Shown one piece after another: positions 43,520 to 52,533 of a stretch of 64,000 nucleotides of DNA. The translations under genes were made by a program, and so were the position numbers. The notes beneath the pieces were generated by a model, which was given only the letters and a program-made list of their open reading frames with translations, had not been told where the DNA came from and searched no databases. The first letter of the stretch is position 1, and each line of letters opens with the position of its first letter. The DNA comes from Planctomycetia bacterium. GTDB lineage: Bacteria > Planctomycetota > Planctomycetia > Pirellulales > JACPPG01. The stretch lies in the NCBI GenBank assembly GCA_016191115.1, contig JACPPG010000039.1, forward strand, positions 62,001-126,000, read 5' to 3'.

Positions 43520-44923
43520 ATGCTACGACTCACTTTTCATGGCGCCGCCGAGACCGTCACCGGCTCGAAGTACCTGCTGGAAGCCCAGGGCACCAGCATC
43601 CTCGTCGACTGCGGACTCTTCCAGGGACTGAAGGAACTGCGGTTGAAGAACTGGGCCGAGCTTCCCTTCGGCGTGGGCGATATCTCCGCGATCGTGCTGA
43701 CGCATGCTCACATCGACCACATCGGCTTCCTGCCGCGGCTGACGAAGTTCGGCTACGACGCGCCGGTCTATTGCACGCCGGCGACCGAGAACCTGGCGCG
43801 GGTCATGCTCATGGATGCCGCGAAGCTCCAGGAGTCGGACGCGGCATACGCCAATCGCAAGAAGTTCTCCAAGCATCACCCGGCATTGCCCCTGTTCGAC
43901 GCCGACGACGCCGCGCAAGCCTTGAAGCTGCTGCGCCCGACGCCGCGCGGCGAGTGGTTCGCCGTCGCCGGGCCGTTCCGCTGCCGGTATCACGACGCCG
44001 GGCACCTGTTGGGTTCGTCGATGGTGGAAATGGAAGCGGCCGCGGGCCCGGACTCAAAGCGCCCGCTGCGCTTGCTGTTCTCGGGCGACGTGGGCCGGTA
44101 CGACGCGCCGATCTACCACGACCCGGCCCCACCGCCAGCCTGCGACTACCTGGTGTGCGAGAGCACCTACGGCGACCGCGATCACCCGACGGGGGACTTG
44201 CAGGAAGAGCTGGCCGACAGCGTCCGCACGGCGATTCGCCGCGGCGGTGTCATCCTGGTCGCCGCGTTTGCCGTCGGGCGGGCCCAGCAATTGATCTATC
44301 TCCTGCAACTCTTGATCCAGCAGGGCCGGATTCCGGAGCTACCGATCTTTCTCGACAGCCCCATGGCCGTCGAAGCCACGAACATCTATTGCCGCTACTC
44401 GGCCGAGCACGACTTGAGCGAGGGGAAGCTGGCCGGCTCGGATTGCGCGTTTCGGGGCAAGAACGTCCACCTCGCGCGCACCGTGGACGAGTCGAAACGG
44501 ATCAACAACGTCTCCGGGCCGGCCGTGATCATCGCCTCGTCCGGCATGATGACCGGCGGGCGCATCCTGCACCACCTCGAACAACGGCTTCCCGGTGCGC
44601 GGAACACGGTCCTCCTGGGCGGCTTCATGGCCGAGGGAACGCGCGGCCGGACGCTTGAGGATGGCGCCGCGAAGCTGCGCCTTTACGGACGCGACGTCCC
44701 GGTGCGGGCCGCGATCGTGAAGAACTCGGGCTTGAGCTGCCACGCCGACCGCGGCGAGCTCGAGCGGTGGCTGGCCCCTCTGCCGGCCCCGCGGCGGACG
44801 TTCATCACCCACGGCGAGAAGGCGAGCGCCATGGCCTTCGCCGAGCGGCTACGCAGCGGCCGCGGCTGGGACACGTGGGTGCCGCGGCTGGGCCAGACAG
44901 TCGCGTTGGAGGCGCCGGCATGA
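43520..44923 (+). CDS. Metallo-beta-lactamase/beta-CASP hydrolase (RNA-processing type)
   Basis: A protein of 467 residues. The MBL motifs are THAHIDH (61-67), YHDAGHLLGSS and FSGDVGRYD; the beta-CASP part has YGDRDH, FAVGRAQQLIYLL, IFLDSPMA, IASSGMMTGGRILHH and the C-terminal SCHADRGELERWL. This is the CPSF-73/Ysh1-like group, usually ribonucleases or exonucleases; the two-metal site looks complete. The LOG-family gene starts inside its stop codon (ATGA), so the pair is translationally coupled. Confidence 0.9.
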   Translation: MLRLTFHGAAETVTGSKYLLEAQGTSILVDCGLFQGLKELRLKNWAELPFGVGDISAIVLTHAHIDHIGFLPRLTKFGYDAPVYCTPATENLARVMLMDAAKLQESDAAYANRKKFSKHHPALPLFDADDAAQALKLLRPTPRGEWFAVAGPFRCRYHDAGHLLGSSMVEMEAAAGPDSKRPLRLLFSGDVGRYDAPIYHDPAPPPACDYLVCESTYGDRDHPTGDLQEELADSVRTAIRRGGVILVAAFAVGRAQQLIYLLQLLIQQGRIPELPIFLDSPMAVEATNIYCRYSAEHDLSEGKLAGSDCAFRGKNVHLARTVDESKRINNVSGPAVIIASSGMMTGGRILHHLEQRLPGARNTVLLGGFMAEGTRGRTLEDGAAKLRLYGRDVPVRAAIVKNSGLSCHADRGELERWLAPLPAPRRTFITHGEKASAMAFAERLRSGRGWDTWVPRLGQTVALEAPA

Positions 44924-45768
44924 CGGACCCCGCCGAGCGGAATCGCGAAGCGATCTTGGCGTCGCCCAGCCTGGTGCTGGCCGAACAGGATACCGACTTT
45001 CTTGCCCGGCCCGAGCTGCGCCCGGTGCGGATGCAGCTTGAGCTACTCAAGCCCGAGATGGCACTGGTGGAGCACGAGGTTCGCTCGACGATCGTCGTCT
45101 TCGGCGGCACGCGGATTTGCGAGCGGGCCGAAGCGGAGCAGAATCTGCGCGCCGCGAAAGCCGCCGCCGCGGCCGAGCCCGGCAACGCCTTGCTCGCGCG
45201 GGCCGTCGCCCGGGCCGAGCGCCTGCTGGCCAAAAGCGGCTACTACGACGCCGCCCGCCGGTTCACGCGATTGGTCTCCGAGCTCGGCCAGCGCGACGCC
45301 GAGCGGCACTATGTCGTCGTCACCGGCGGCGGGCCGGGCATCATGGAGGCCGCCAATCGCGGCGCGTTCGACGCCGGCGCCAAATCGGTCGGCCTGAACA
45401 TCATGCTGCCGGCCGAGCAGCGCCCCAATCCGTACATCACGCCGGAGCTGTGTTTCCAGTTCCACTATTTCGCGCTGCGTAAGCTGCATTTCCTGTTGCG
45501 AGCGAAGGCGCTGGTCGTCTTCCCCGGTGGATTTGGGACGCTGGATGAGCTGACTGACACGCTCACGCTGCGTCAGACGCGGCGGATGCAGCCGATCCCG
45601 ATCGTGATGTTCGGCCGCGCCTATTGGGAGCAAGTCCTCGATTTTCAATTCCTGGCCGACGAAGGCGTGATCGAGGACGAGGATCTGGAGCTCTTTCAAT
45701 ACGCCGAGACGGCGGAGGAAGCGATGGCCGTGATTACGCGGTTCCACGACCGGGCGGAAACAAAATGA
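44920..45768 (+). CDS. LOG-family nucleotide phosphoribohydrolase-like protein
   Basis: A protein of 282 residues from ATG at 44920. The Rossmann-like core has VVFGGTRICERAEAEQN, VVTGGGPGIMEAANRGAFDAGAKSVGLNI and the diagnostic VVFPGGFGTLDELTDTLTLRQT. LOG proteins cleave nucleoside 5-monophosphates to base and ribose 5-phosphate, and in plants activate cytokinins; many bacterial ones have unknown substrates. The first 60 residues form a longer N-terminal helix region than in small LOGs. Coupled to the beta-CASP hydrolase upstream, which hints at nucleotide salvage after RNA turnover (inference). Confidence 0.9.
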   Translation: MTDPAERNREAILASPSLVLAEQDTDFLARPELRPVRMQLELLKPEMALVEHEVRSTIVVFGGTRICERAEAEQNLRAAKAAAAAEPGNALLARAVARAERLLAKSGYYDAARRFTRLVSELGQRDAERHYVVVTGGGPGIMEAANRGAFDAGAKSVGLNIMLPAEQRPNPYITPELCFQFHYFALRKLHFLLRAKALVVFPGGFGTLDELTDTLTLRQTRRMQPIPIVMFGRAYWEQVLDFQFLADEGVIEDEDLELFQYAETAEEAMAVITRFHDRAETK

Positions 45769-45930
45769 TGAATGCGCGAATGATAAATCGTGAATGGGGC
45801 GCGGCATCCGCAAACGTCATTGCCGCACGCTTGCGGCTTAACCCGCGGGACGTTGCCGAGCATGACCGAAGGCGGGCAAGATGCCCGCCCCCCATTCATC
45901 ATTCCGCATTCATCATTCATCATTGACGTT
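45764..45930. repeat. Facing GATGAAT arrays with inner palindrome
   Basis: ATGATGAATGCGCGAATGAT at 45767-45786 faces CATTCATCATTCCGCATTC and CATTCATCATTG at 45894-45924. Just inside the right arm is GGCGGGCAAGATGCCCGCC (45876-45894), the reverse copy of the palindromes found inside rbsK and the anti-sigma gene. The left arm touches the LOG stop. Confidence 0.7.
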
Positions 45931-45941
45931 GACACTCTTTC

Positions 45942-46715
45942 ATGAGTAGTGAATCATCAAGCCCGAACCCCCACCGCCCCGTGGCGATCGTCACCGGAAG
46001 CGGCGCGCCGCGCGTCGGCAACGCGGTGGCGCGGGCCCTTGCGGCGCGCGGCTATGCGATCGTGGTACACGCCCATACGTCGCTGGCCGCGGCGCAGCGA
46101 ACGGCCGACGAGTTGGTGGCGGCCGGCGGCGAGGCCATCGCCGTGGCGGCCCATCTCAGCGACGAGCGGGCCGTGGCCGATATGGTCCGCCGCGCCCACG
46201 ACCACTTCGGCGCGATTGGCGCCCTGGTCAACTGCGCGGCCATCTGGGAATCCAAAAAACTCGAAGACGTCACGGCCGACGACGTGCGCCGCCATTTCGA
46301 GGTCAACACCCTGGCCACGTTCCTCTGTTGCCAGCAGGTCGGGCTAGTGATGGTCGGGCAGCCCTCGGGCGGGGCAATCGTCAACTTCGGCGACTGGGCG
46401 ACAGCGCGACCGTACCGCGATTACGCCGCGTACTTCCCGTCGAAGGGGGCGATCCCCGCGCTGACGCGGACGTTTGCCGCGGAGCTGGCATTCCGCAACC
46501 CGCGCGTGCGCGTGAACGCGATCGTGCCGGGACCAGTCATGTTGCCGGCGGCGCTGTCGGCCGAGGAGCGCGCGGCCGCGGTGGCCGGCACTTTGCTCAA
46601 GCGCGAAGGAAGCCCGCGGAACGTCGCGGACGCCGTCGCCTTCCTGCTGGAAAACGACTACATCACCGGCGTGTGCCTCCCAGTGGACGGCGGCCGAAGC
46701 ACCTACGGGACGTAG
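45942..46715 (+). CDS. Short-chain dehydrogenase/reductase, pteridine-reductase-like
   Basis: A protein of 257 residues with the NADP-binding start VAIVTGSGAPRVGNAVARALAARG, NCAA at the NNAG position, and a catalytic Tyr-x3-Lys in YFPSKGA. GDWATARPYRDYAAYFPSKGAIPALTR is like the dihydromonapterin/pteridine reductase branch, in which Asp replaces the usual Ser region. It ends with the GxxLPVDGG seen in FabG-type SDRs. The substrate could be a pterin or a keto-acyl group. Stands alone after a repeat-filled gap of 173 bases. Confidence 0.85.
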   Translation: MSSESSSPNPHRPVAIVTGSGAPRVGNAVARALAARGYAIVVHAHTSLAAAQRTADELVAAGGEAIAVAAHLSDERAVADMVRRAHDHFGAIGALVNCAAIWESKKLEDVTADDVRRHFEVNTLATFLCCQQVGLVMVGQPSGGAIVNFGDWATARPYRDYAAYFPSKGAIPALTRTFAAELAFRNPRVRVNAIVPGPVMLPAALSAEERAAAVAGTLLKREGSPRNVADAVAFLLENDYITGVCLPVDGGRSTYGT

Positions 46716-46890
46716 TGCGCCGCACAGCGAGCCTCCGGGTTTATCCCGGAGATCTTTTACGCGCCGCATCACTTTTGCCAAACCGGCCGCCTGCGTGGTA
46801 GGCTGGAAGCTTGCGGGAACTCCGCTTTGCTTGGCCAACGAAGCACTAGGCGAGCGGGATACCGCCCCCAACGACCAGAGAGAGGTCCTT

Positions 46891-48051
46891 ATGCTCGGTA
46901 GCTCGTCGCGATGGTTCATGGCGTTGCCCGTCGCCGCACTCGTCGCGGCCTGCTCGCTCGCGCTGGCGGCCGACGATCCTGACGCGCGGCAGCGGACCGC
47001 GGACGAAGCCAATCCCTACATGGCCCGCGAGGGGCTCTCGCCCGAGAAGCTGCTGGATTTCATCGACCGCATGAAGGCCAAGCCCAAGAGCATTCGCAGC
47101 CGGCCGGGCTTTTCGCTGGCGGTGCTGGACGCGGCCGACCGCATCCTAGCCTCGCAGGCTGACGCCGCGCTCAAGACCGCCGCGCTGGTGGAAAAGCTTA
47201 CGCAGTTGCACTACCAGGCCTGCCTGGGCGACCTGCCGGCCGATGAGGAACTGCGCGTGCTGGCCGACGCGCTCCGCGACGACAAGCGCTCGAAAGTCGC
47301 CGAGGAAGTGCAATTCATCCTGCTGGAGCAGCGCGTGCTGCATGCTGATGATGTCGCGCGCGACGAGTTGCCGGCGCTCCTGGAAGAAGTGCGGGCCTAC
47401 TTCGCCACCCATTCGCCCGAGGCACGGCACCTGCGTATGGCGTCGGCCACGGTGCGGGTGATCAATCGCATGCCAGGGGACGAAGCGGCCGACAAGGCGT
47501 ACCACGAGTTCGGGGCCATGTTCGCGAAGAGCGACGATCGGGAGCTGTCGAAGTACGGCCGCAAGATCGAGAAGAGTTCGAAACCCGCGTCGCTCGTCGG
47601 TAAGCCGATGGAGCTGGCGGGCGTCTTGGTCGACGGCACACCGCTCGATTGGGCGGCCTTTCGCGGCAAGGTCGTGCTGGTCGATTTTTGGGCGACCTGG
47701 TGCGGGCCGTGCCGGGCCGAGCTGCCGAACGTGAAGGAAAACTACGCCGCCTACCACGATCGCGGTTTCGAGGTCATCGGCGTCAGCCTCGACAACGATC
47801 GTGAGGCGCTTGAGGAGTTCTTGCGCGACGAGCAAATCGCCTGGCCTAACCTCTTTGTCGAAGGGGACGGCGGTGGGTGGAAACACCCCCTGGCCATGAA
47901 GTACAACGTCCATGCCATTCCCGCCACATTTCTCGTGGACCGCACGGGCAAGGTCATCGCGGAGAACGTCCGCGGCCCGGAACTAGCACAGCGGCTCGAG
48001 CAGTTGCTCGCCGCAGAGCCGGGCGCCAAGCCCGACTCGCCCGGTCGCTAG
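46891..48051 (+). CDS. Exported TlpA-like thioredoxin-fold protein
   Basis: A protein of 386 residues from ATG at 46891, with GAGAGAGG upstream. Signal peptide (MALPVAALVAACSLALA), then a helical domain of about 220 residues (DFIDRMKAKPKSIRSRPGFSLAVLDAADRIL, DDKRSKVAEEVQFILLEQRVL) and a C-terminal AlkyI hydroperoxidase/TlpA-type domain with VVLVDFWATWCGPCRAELPNVKENYAAYHDRGFEVIGVSLD and a cis-Pro in HAIPATFLVDRTG. The CGPC pair suggests a periplasmic reductant, for instance for cytochrome c maturation or disulfide repair. The helical module is a planctomycete-type extension. Confidence 0.9.
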   Translation: MLGSSSRWFMALPVAALVAACSLALAADDPDARQRTADEANPYMAREGLSPEKLLDFIDRMKAKPKSIRSRPGFSLAVLDAADRILASQADAALKTAALVEKLTQLHYQACLGDLPADEELRVLADALRDDKRSKVAEEVQFILLEQRVLHADDVARDELPALLEEVRAYFATHSPEARHLRMASATVRVINRMPGDEAADKAYHEFGAMFAKSDDRELSKYGRKIEKSSKPASLVGKPMELAGVLVDGTPLDWAAFRGKVVLVDFWATWCGPCRAELPNVKENYAAYHDRGFEVIGVSLDNDREALEEFLRDEQIAWPNLFVEGDGGGWKHPLAMKYNVHAIPATFLVDRTGKVIAENVRGPELAQRLEQLLAAEPGAKPDSPGR

Positions 48052-48085
48052 CTAGCAGCCTTTTGGTATCATGGGGAGGCAGCGA

Positions 48086-48146
48086 CTAGCGGGGGCGAGA
48101 AGGCGGGCGACAGCGCCGGCTAGTCGCTAGTCGCTAATTGCTTCCC
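48086..48146. repeat. GCTAGTC heptamer array
   Basis: GCTAGTCGCTAGTCGCTAAT at 48117-48136 with a short facing GCAGCGACTAGC at 48079-48090, just upstream of the CHAD gene. Same word family as the arrays at 7897-7934 and 60239-60280. Confidence 0.6.
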
Positions 48147-48162
48147 CGCTTTCGAGGCACCC

Positions 48163-49107
48163 GTGCGTAAAGGCAAGTGGATTCAAGGCACTGCCCCCAG
48201 CGAGCCGGTCTCGGCGGCCGCGCGAGAGGCGCTGCGCGCGCGGTTGCGAGCCGTGGCCTACTACCTGCCGCTGGCGGCCCACAAGAGCGATCGCGACGTC
48301 GAATACGTCCACCAGTTGCGCGTGTCGACGCGGCGGGCGATGGCCGCGGTGCGGATCTTCGCGGGGCTGGTCAAGAAGCGCAAGGCCAAGTGGCTTGAGC
48401 GCCAGTTGAAGAAGATCCGCCGCGCGGCGAACGACGCTCGCGAGTTCGACGTATTGGGCCGGCGGATCGCCACCCTGGTCGAGGCCCGGCCCAGCCCCCC
48501 GCGGACGGCGCTGTTGTCGCGCATCGAGCGGTCGCGCGACCGCGCGCAGAAGCCGGTCTTGAAGATCGAGCGGAAGCTGCGCCGCAAGGACTTCACCGCG
48601 CGCATCGACAAGATCGTGAAGGGCATCCGCTGGCGCGGCGCGGACAGCGAGCCGACGTTCGCCGCGGCCGCGGCCGATTGCCTGCGAACGATGGCGGAGC
48701 CCTTTTTCCAGGCAGCGGCGAGCGACATGGGCGATCTGCCGGCCCTGCACGGCTTCCGCATCGCGGCGAAGCACTTGCGGTACTCGATGGAAGTCTTCGC
48801 GGCGGCATTCGACTCGGAGTTCCGCACCGGGCTCTATCCGGCGATCGAGGAGGTGCAGACACGCCTCGGCGACGTCAACGACCACGCGGCTGCCATCGCC
48901 AGCTTCCGCGGTTGGCTCGAATCCTGGAACGATTCCCTGGCGATCGACGCCCTCCGCGAGCTATTGAAAGGCGAGGAAGATTCCCTGGCCGCCGCCCGCG
49001 ACTCGTTTGTTCGCTGGTGGACGCCCGAGAGGGCCACCGACCTGCGACGTCGCTTCGATCAGGCGATGGCAGCGGGCGCAGCGGCCCACGGGGAGAAGTC
49101 GGCCTGA
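48163..49107 (+). CDS. CHAD-domain protein
   Basis: A protein of 314 residues, start GTG at 48163. The whole length is a CHAD domain: paired His/Arg-rich helical repeats VEYVHQLRVSTRRAMAAVRIFAGL and LHGFRIAAKHLRYSMEVFAAAF, with many basic residues (KKRKAKWLERQLKKIRRAANDAREFD). CHAD domains bind inorganic polyphosphate and often localise to polyphosphate granules. There is no CYTH or other catalytic domain, so a structural or granule-associated role is likely. Single gene, convergent with the PilZ-like gene. Confidence 0.9.
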   Translation: MRKGKWIQGTAPSEPVSAAAREALRARLRAVAYYLPLAAHKSDRDVEYVHQLRVSTRRAMAAVRIFAGLVKKRKAKWLERQLKKIRRAANDAREFDVLGRRIATLVEARPSPPRTALLSRIERSRDRAQKPVLKIERKLRRKDFTARIDKIVKGIRWRGADSEPTFAAAAADCLRTMAEPFFQAAASDMGDLPALHGFRIAAKHLRYSMEVFAAAFDSEFRTGLYPAIEEVQTRLGDVNDHAAAIASFRGWLESWNDSLAIDALRELLKGEEDSLAAARDSFVRWWTPERATDLRRRFDQAMAAGAAAHGEKSA

Positions 49108-49230
49108 GGTTTCTCTGTGTGCACTGTTTTCGGCCGTCTGTGTGCCACTGCCTTCGTGAGAAGCAGTGCGAAGCGGGGACCGGCGTCGATCGTGGTCGCC
49201 GGACCCTTGCGCCGCGCAGCACGGCTTGCG

Positions 49231-49312
49231 CTGGTCGGTCAAGCCGTGGCACACTCACCTGGTCGGTCAAGCCGTGGCACACTCACCATGCCGGTCAAGT
49301 CGTGACACACGA
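49231..49312. repeat. 28-bp tandem repeat, 3 units
   Basis: CTGGTCGGTCAAGCCGTGGC plus ACACTCAC occurs twice perfectly (49231-49258 and 49259-49286) and a third time in degenerate form to 49312. There are no spacers, so it is not a CRISPR array. It sits between the ends of the convergent CHAD and PilZ-like genes. Confidence 0.8.
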
Positions 49313-49327
49313 GCGGTTCGGGTGATA

Positions 49328-49765
49328 TCACCCCTTCTCGCGCAGCGGGGAGGGAACGATCTGCAAGAACCGCCCGCCGCTTTCGTACCAGCCGAAACGC
49401 GTGAATCGGCACCAGTGCAGGTCCATCAGCAGCCCCAACCACGTGCCGGGTGTCTCTTCGAACGAGGCGATGACGCGGCGGAATGGCAGCGGAGCCGGAT
49501 GGAAAAACCCTAGTCCCGTTTCCGAGAGGGTCTTGCCCACGGCGACGATCGGCGGGCCCACCTGCGTGGTGCCGTCGGGCATGACCGGGGTCAAGACAAT
49601 CAAGTGTGGGTAGGGATAGCGGTGCGCCCGCCGCCGCTCGACGGCCCGGTCGTTGGGCAAGCTGTTCGCCAGAAGCGTGCGGACGTGGTTGGCCACGTCG
49701 GCGTCGGGGACGTGTCCGCGCCCGGAGGTTGTCCCCGACGCCGGGGCCGTCGTAATCGTTGCCAT
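49328..49765 (-). CDS. PilZ-like domain protein (degenerate c-di-GMP motif)
   Basis: A protein of 145 residues from ATG at 49765. It has an ERRRAHRYPYP start like the RxxxR of PilZ, then beta-strands (HLIVLTPVM, PPIVAVGKTLSETGLGFFHPAPLPFRRVIASFEE) where KTLSETGLGF sits at the D/NxSxxG position but lacks the Asp/Asn. It ends in WCRFTRFGWYESGGRFLQIV. This form is frequent in planctomycetes; c-di-GMP binding is doubtful here. Longer upstream frame not used because it lacks a plausible start. Confidence 0.7.
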   Translation of the reverse strand: MATITTAPASGTTSGRGHVPDADVANHVRTLLANSLPNDRAVERRRAHRYPYPHLIVLTPVMPDGTTQVGPPIVAVGKTLSETGLGFFHPAPLPFRRVIASFEETPGTWLGLLMDLHWCRFTRFGWYESGGRFLQIVPSPLREKG

Positions 49766-50029
49766 AGGCGTATGAATTCTCCCAAATGCGGTAAGTTCCG
49801 GTCGTCGCCACGCGAGGCGACGCGACCCGTTGCTATCTTCGCCTGAAGGGAGGCGCTGCGGACGTAGAGACGAATTTGAACGACTGTTCACAGACGGCCT
49901 AAGACATGACCGGTCGGCCGCCAACGGATATGTACGTCAGGCTTCGGGGGGTGTCAAATGAAGCCGCGGACTCGCGCAGGCGCACGCATGCGCGTCATCA
50001 ACCCGGGACATTTTTCGTCCCGGTCGGGT

Positions 50030-50186
50030 CAGGGCCGTTCACAGATTCAAGCTTGCCGGCGGCGCACCGGCGGGAAAGTGGGACAGGTACCGAGACGCAA
50101 CGTTGGTCTGAAAGGGCTTGCGCTGTTTATGCTCGGAGCCAGTCCCATTTTCCCGCCTCGCCATTTTGAAAAACAGAATGGCCCTG
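50030..50186 (-). mobile_element. 157-bp MITE-like element, copy 6 (orientation B)
   Basis: Full length, with perfect 10-bp flanking duplications CCGGTCGGGT at 50020-50029 and 50187-50196. It lies in the 495-base gap 49766-50260 between divergent-side genes; apart from the element I see no gene there. Confidence 0.95.
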
Positions 50187-50260
50187 CCGGTCGGGTCGTG
50201 CGGATTGATCGGGTTCCGCCGGGCGCGTTTAAAATGCGACCCTAGTCCCCAACCCCCAAA

Positions 50261-51478
50261 CTACGGTCCGTCGGGAAGCTGATGGCCCAATTTCTTGCGC
50301 TTCGTGGCCAGATACCCGGCGTTGTGCTCGTTGATCGGCGGCAGGATCGGCACCTGGTCGACGACCGTGAGATCGAAGCCGCCGTAGATGAAGGCGTCGG
50401 TTTTCTTCGGGTTGTTGGTAAGCAACCGCACTTTGGTCAGGCCCAGGTCCTTCAGCAATTGAATGCCGACGCCGTAGTCGCGCGTGTCGGCCTTGTAACC
50501 CAGCGCCAAGTTGGCTTCGACCGTGTCGAGCCCGTCATCCTGCAGGCGGTACGCCTTGAGCTTTTCGACCAGTCCGATGCCACGCCCCTCCTGCGGCAGA
50601 TAGACGAGCACGCCGGCGCCTTCGTCGCCGATCATTTTGAGCGCCATCTGCAACTGGTCGCCGCAGTCGCATCGCAGCGAGCTCAACAGATCGCCCGTGA
50701 AGCATGACGAGTGGAGCCGCACCAAGGGCGCGGCGACCTTCGCGAGGTCTCCCATCACCAGCACGATCGGCTCCTGACTCTCGTACTTCACGCCATAGGC
50801 GATGATGTCGAATGGACCATAGCGCGTGGGCAGCCGGGCCGGCTCGTTCAGCCGGTACACGAGCTTCTCGCTCCGCCGGCGATGGCGTATCAACTCCTCG
50901 ATCGAGATGATCTCCAGGTGGTGCTGGCGGGCGAGGGCGAAAAGCGCCTGCCGATCGGCCCGGTTGCCGTAGGCGTCCAGAATCTCGCACAGCACGCCGG
51001 CCGGCGAAAGCCCTGCCATGCGGGCCAGATCGACAGTGGCCTCGGTGTGGCCGGCACGCCTTAACACCCCGCCTTCCTTGGCAATCAAGGGGAAGAGGTG
51101 GCCCGGCCGCACGAAATCGCCCGGCTGACTGCGTGGGTCGACCAGGGCCCGGATCGTCGCGGCGCGCTCCTGCGCGGTGATGCCGGTCTTCGTCGAGCGA
51201 TGATCGACGGGGATGGTGAAGGCGGTGCCCAGCGGGGCAGTGTTCGTCTCGACCATCGGCGCGAGCTTGAGCCGCTCGCAGACATCGGGCAAGAGCGGCA
51301 TGCACACCTGCCCGCGGCCGTGCGTGATCATGAAATTGATGGTTTCGGGCGAGATCTTTTCGGCGGCGCAAACGAAATCGCCTTCGTTCTCGCGGTCCTC
51401 GGCGTCGACGACGATCACGACGCGTCCGGCGGCAATCGCCTCGACAGCCTTTTCGATCGTGGAAAACCGAGTGGACAT
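50261..51478 (-). CDS. ribBA: Bifunctional 3,4-dihydroxy-2-butanone-4-phosphate synthase / GTP cyclohydrolase II
   Basis: A protein of 405 residues. The N-terminal RibB domain has VVIVVDAEDRENEGDFVCAAE, THGRGQVCMPL, DHRSTKTGITAQERAATI, PGHLFPLIAKEGGVLRRAGHTEATVDLARMAG. The C-terminal RibA domain has the zinc cysteines in CFTGDLLSSLRCDCGDQL, PQEGRGIGLVEKLKAYRLQD and KVRLLTNNPKK. It supplies both precursors of riboflavin, from ribulose 5-phosphate and from GTP. Both active sites look complete. I searched the 5-prime region for an FMN riboswitch and did not find one; a promoter is proposed at 51526-51554. Confidence 0.95.
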   Translation of the reverse strand: MSTRFSTIEKAVEAIAAGRVVIVVDAEDRENEGDFVCAAEKISPETINFMITHGRGQVCMPLLPDVCERLKLAPMVETNTAPLGTAFTIPVDHRSTKTGITAQERAATIRALVDPRSQPGDFVRPGHLFPLIAKEGGVLRRAGHTEATVDLARMAGLSPAGVLCEILDAYGNRADRQALFALARQHHLEIISIEELIRHRRRSEKLVYRLNEPARLPTRYGPFDIIAYGVKYESQEPIVLVMGDLAKVAAPLVRLHSSCFTGDLLSSLRCDCGDQLQMALKMIGDEGAGVLVYLPQEGRGIGLVEKLKAYRLQDDGLDTVEANLALGYKADTRDYGVGIQLLKDLGLTKVRLLTNNPKKTDAFIYGGFDLTVVDQVPILPPINEHNAGYLATKRKKLGHQLPDGP

Positions 51479-51525
51479 GGAACGCTCTCGGGGCCTTGTT
51501 GTCTTCGCGGAAGGTCAGCTAGCCT

Positions 51526-51554
51526 ATTATAGGTGGATATGTGTGCGTCGCCAG
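51526..51554 (-). promoter_or_regulatory. Candidate sigma-70-type promoter of ribBA
   Basis: On the minus strand, CTGGCG (51554-51549), a 17-base spacer and a perfect TATAAT (51531-51526), 48 bases before the ribBA ATG. The -10 box is perfect; the -35 is poor. Confidence 0.4.
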
Positions 51555-51684
51555 GAGCGTGCCGGGCTGAAGGCCTTGTAGGCGCTATGTTGCCTCGATA
51601 CGTCCGCCTCGCGACGTCCGGGGATCGCAGTTCCTGGGCTTGATTGCCGCACGTCGTCATCCTCGGAAGGGGCGTGGCCTGATC

Positions 51685-52533
51685 ATGCTAGACCGCGAGG
51701 AGTACATCGAGCAGGCCCATTTCTTCCGCGCGCTGGCGGAACGAACCCGACAGAATATCGCGACGCAAGACCTGCTCAAGAGCGTTCGCGAGGAGATTCT
51801 TTCAACGACGAAGCTGCCGATGGCCATCGACTTTCTGGCCAGCGAGCTGAAGCTTACCGGCGTCTTCGCGCCCGCCATGGCGCGGCTGCCGCACTACTTC
51901 ACGCCGTTCCAGACGTTCGTCGTCGAAATGGCGGAAAACGAGCGCGGGCGATTCGATTTCCTCGTCGGCCTCGCGATCCTGGAGCGCGAGGCCACGTACC
52001 GCGCCGGAGGCGCAACGCCGCAGGGCATCTTCCTTTATCAATTCGAATGCCTGTGCCGCAACCGCATGGGCTACGACCGGGGGCTCGAAGCCGTCGCGGC
52101 CGACCCGATCTTCGACGACGCGTGGCGCGCGTGGATCCTGACCGTGCGGCGGCAGGTCGGCATCGTCGATTTCGCCGACTTGCTCTACGTCCGCAGCGAA
52201 CACTACGCGCAAATGCGGGCGCGGCACGCCGATGTAGCCGAGAGCGAAGCGGCTGTGCTCTTTGGCTTGAAGGAAGGGAGAATCGCGCTGGCGAACCGGC
52301 ACAAGGACCCGCTCTTGCTGTTTGCCGCCCTGGAGCGGCACCTGCAGTATCCGTCAGTGCCGCGCCCGCAGCCGGTGGACGAGGCGCGGGCGGTTCTGCC
52401 GACGCTTCTGCGGCGGGTCGAGCGGATCGAGTCGCGTCTGAAGCTATTGGAGGAGGAGCAGAAGGGGGGCATCGACCTGACGAAATTCTATTCCCGGCCC
52501 GCACAGGAGCCGGACGAGGCCAGCGACGGCTGA
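51685..52533 (+). CDS. Conserved-type hypothetical protein with C-terminal coiled coil
   Basis: A protein of 282 residues from ATG at 51685. It is helical throughout (REEYIEQAHFFRALAERTRQNIATQDLLKSVREEIL, LPHYFTPFQTFVVEMAENERGRFDFLVGLAILEREATYRAGGATPQGIFLYQFECLCRNRMGYDRGLEAV) and ends in a coiled coil (LLRRVERIESRLKLLEEEQKGG). No signal peptide, no membrane helix and no catalytic motif I recognise. Divergent from ribBA. I give no function. Confidence 0.75.
   Translation: MLDREEYIEQAHFFRALAERTRQNIATQDLLKSVREEILSTTKLPMAIDFLASELKLTGVFAPAMARLPHYFTPFQTFVVEMAENERGRFDFLVGLAILEREATYRAGGATPQGIFLYQFECLCRNRMGYDRGLEAVAADPIFDDAWRAWILTVRRQVGIVDFADLLYVRSEHYAQMRARHADVAESEAAVLFGLKEGRIALANRHKDPLLLFAALERHLQYPSVPRPQPVDEARAVLPTLLRRVERIESRLKLLEEEQKGGIDLTKFYSRPAQEPDEASDG

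Noticed and set aside
49231..49312. 28-bp repeats as a CRISPR array
   Set aside because: The units are directly adjacent with no spacers and there are no cas genes in the window.
49906..50245. Small frames translating to RRNVGLKGLALFMLGASPIF-type peptides, also at 26733, 43224 and 58668
   Set aside because: These are translations of the 157-bp MITE and appear wherever it occurs, so they are not genes.
51479..51684. FMN riboswitch ahead of ribBA
   Set aside because: The conserved RFN helix motifs could not be found; only a promoter-like TATAAT was seen.
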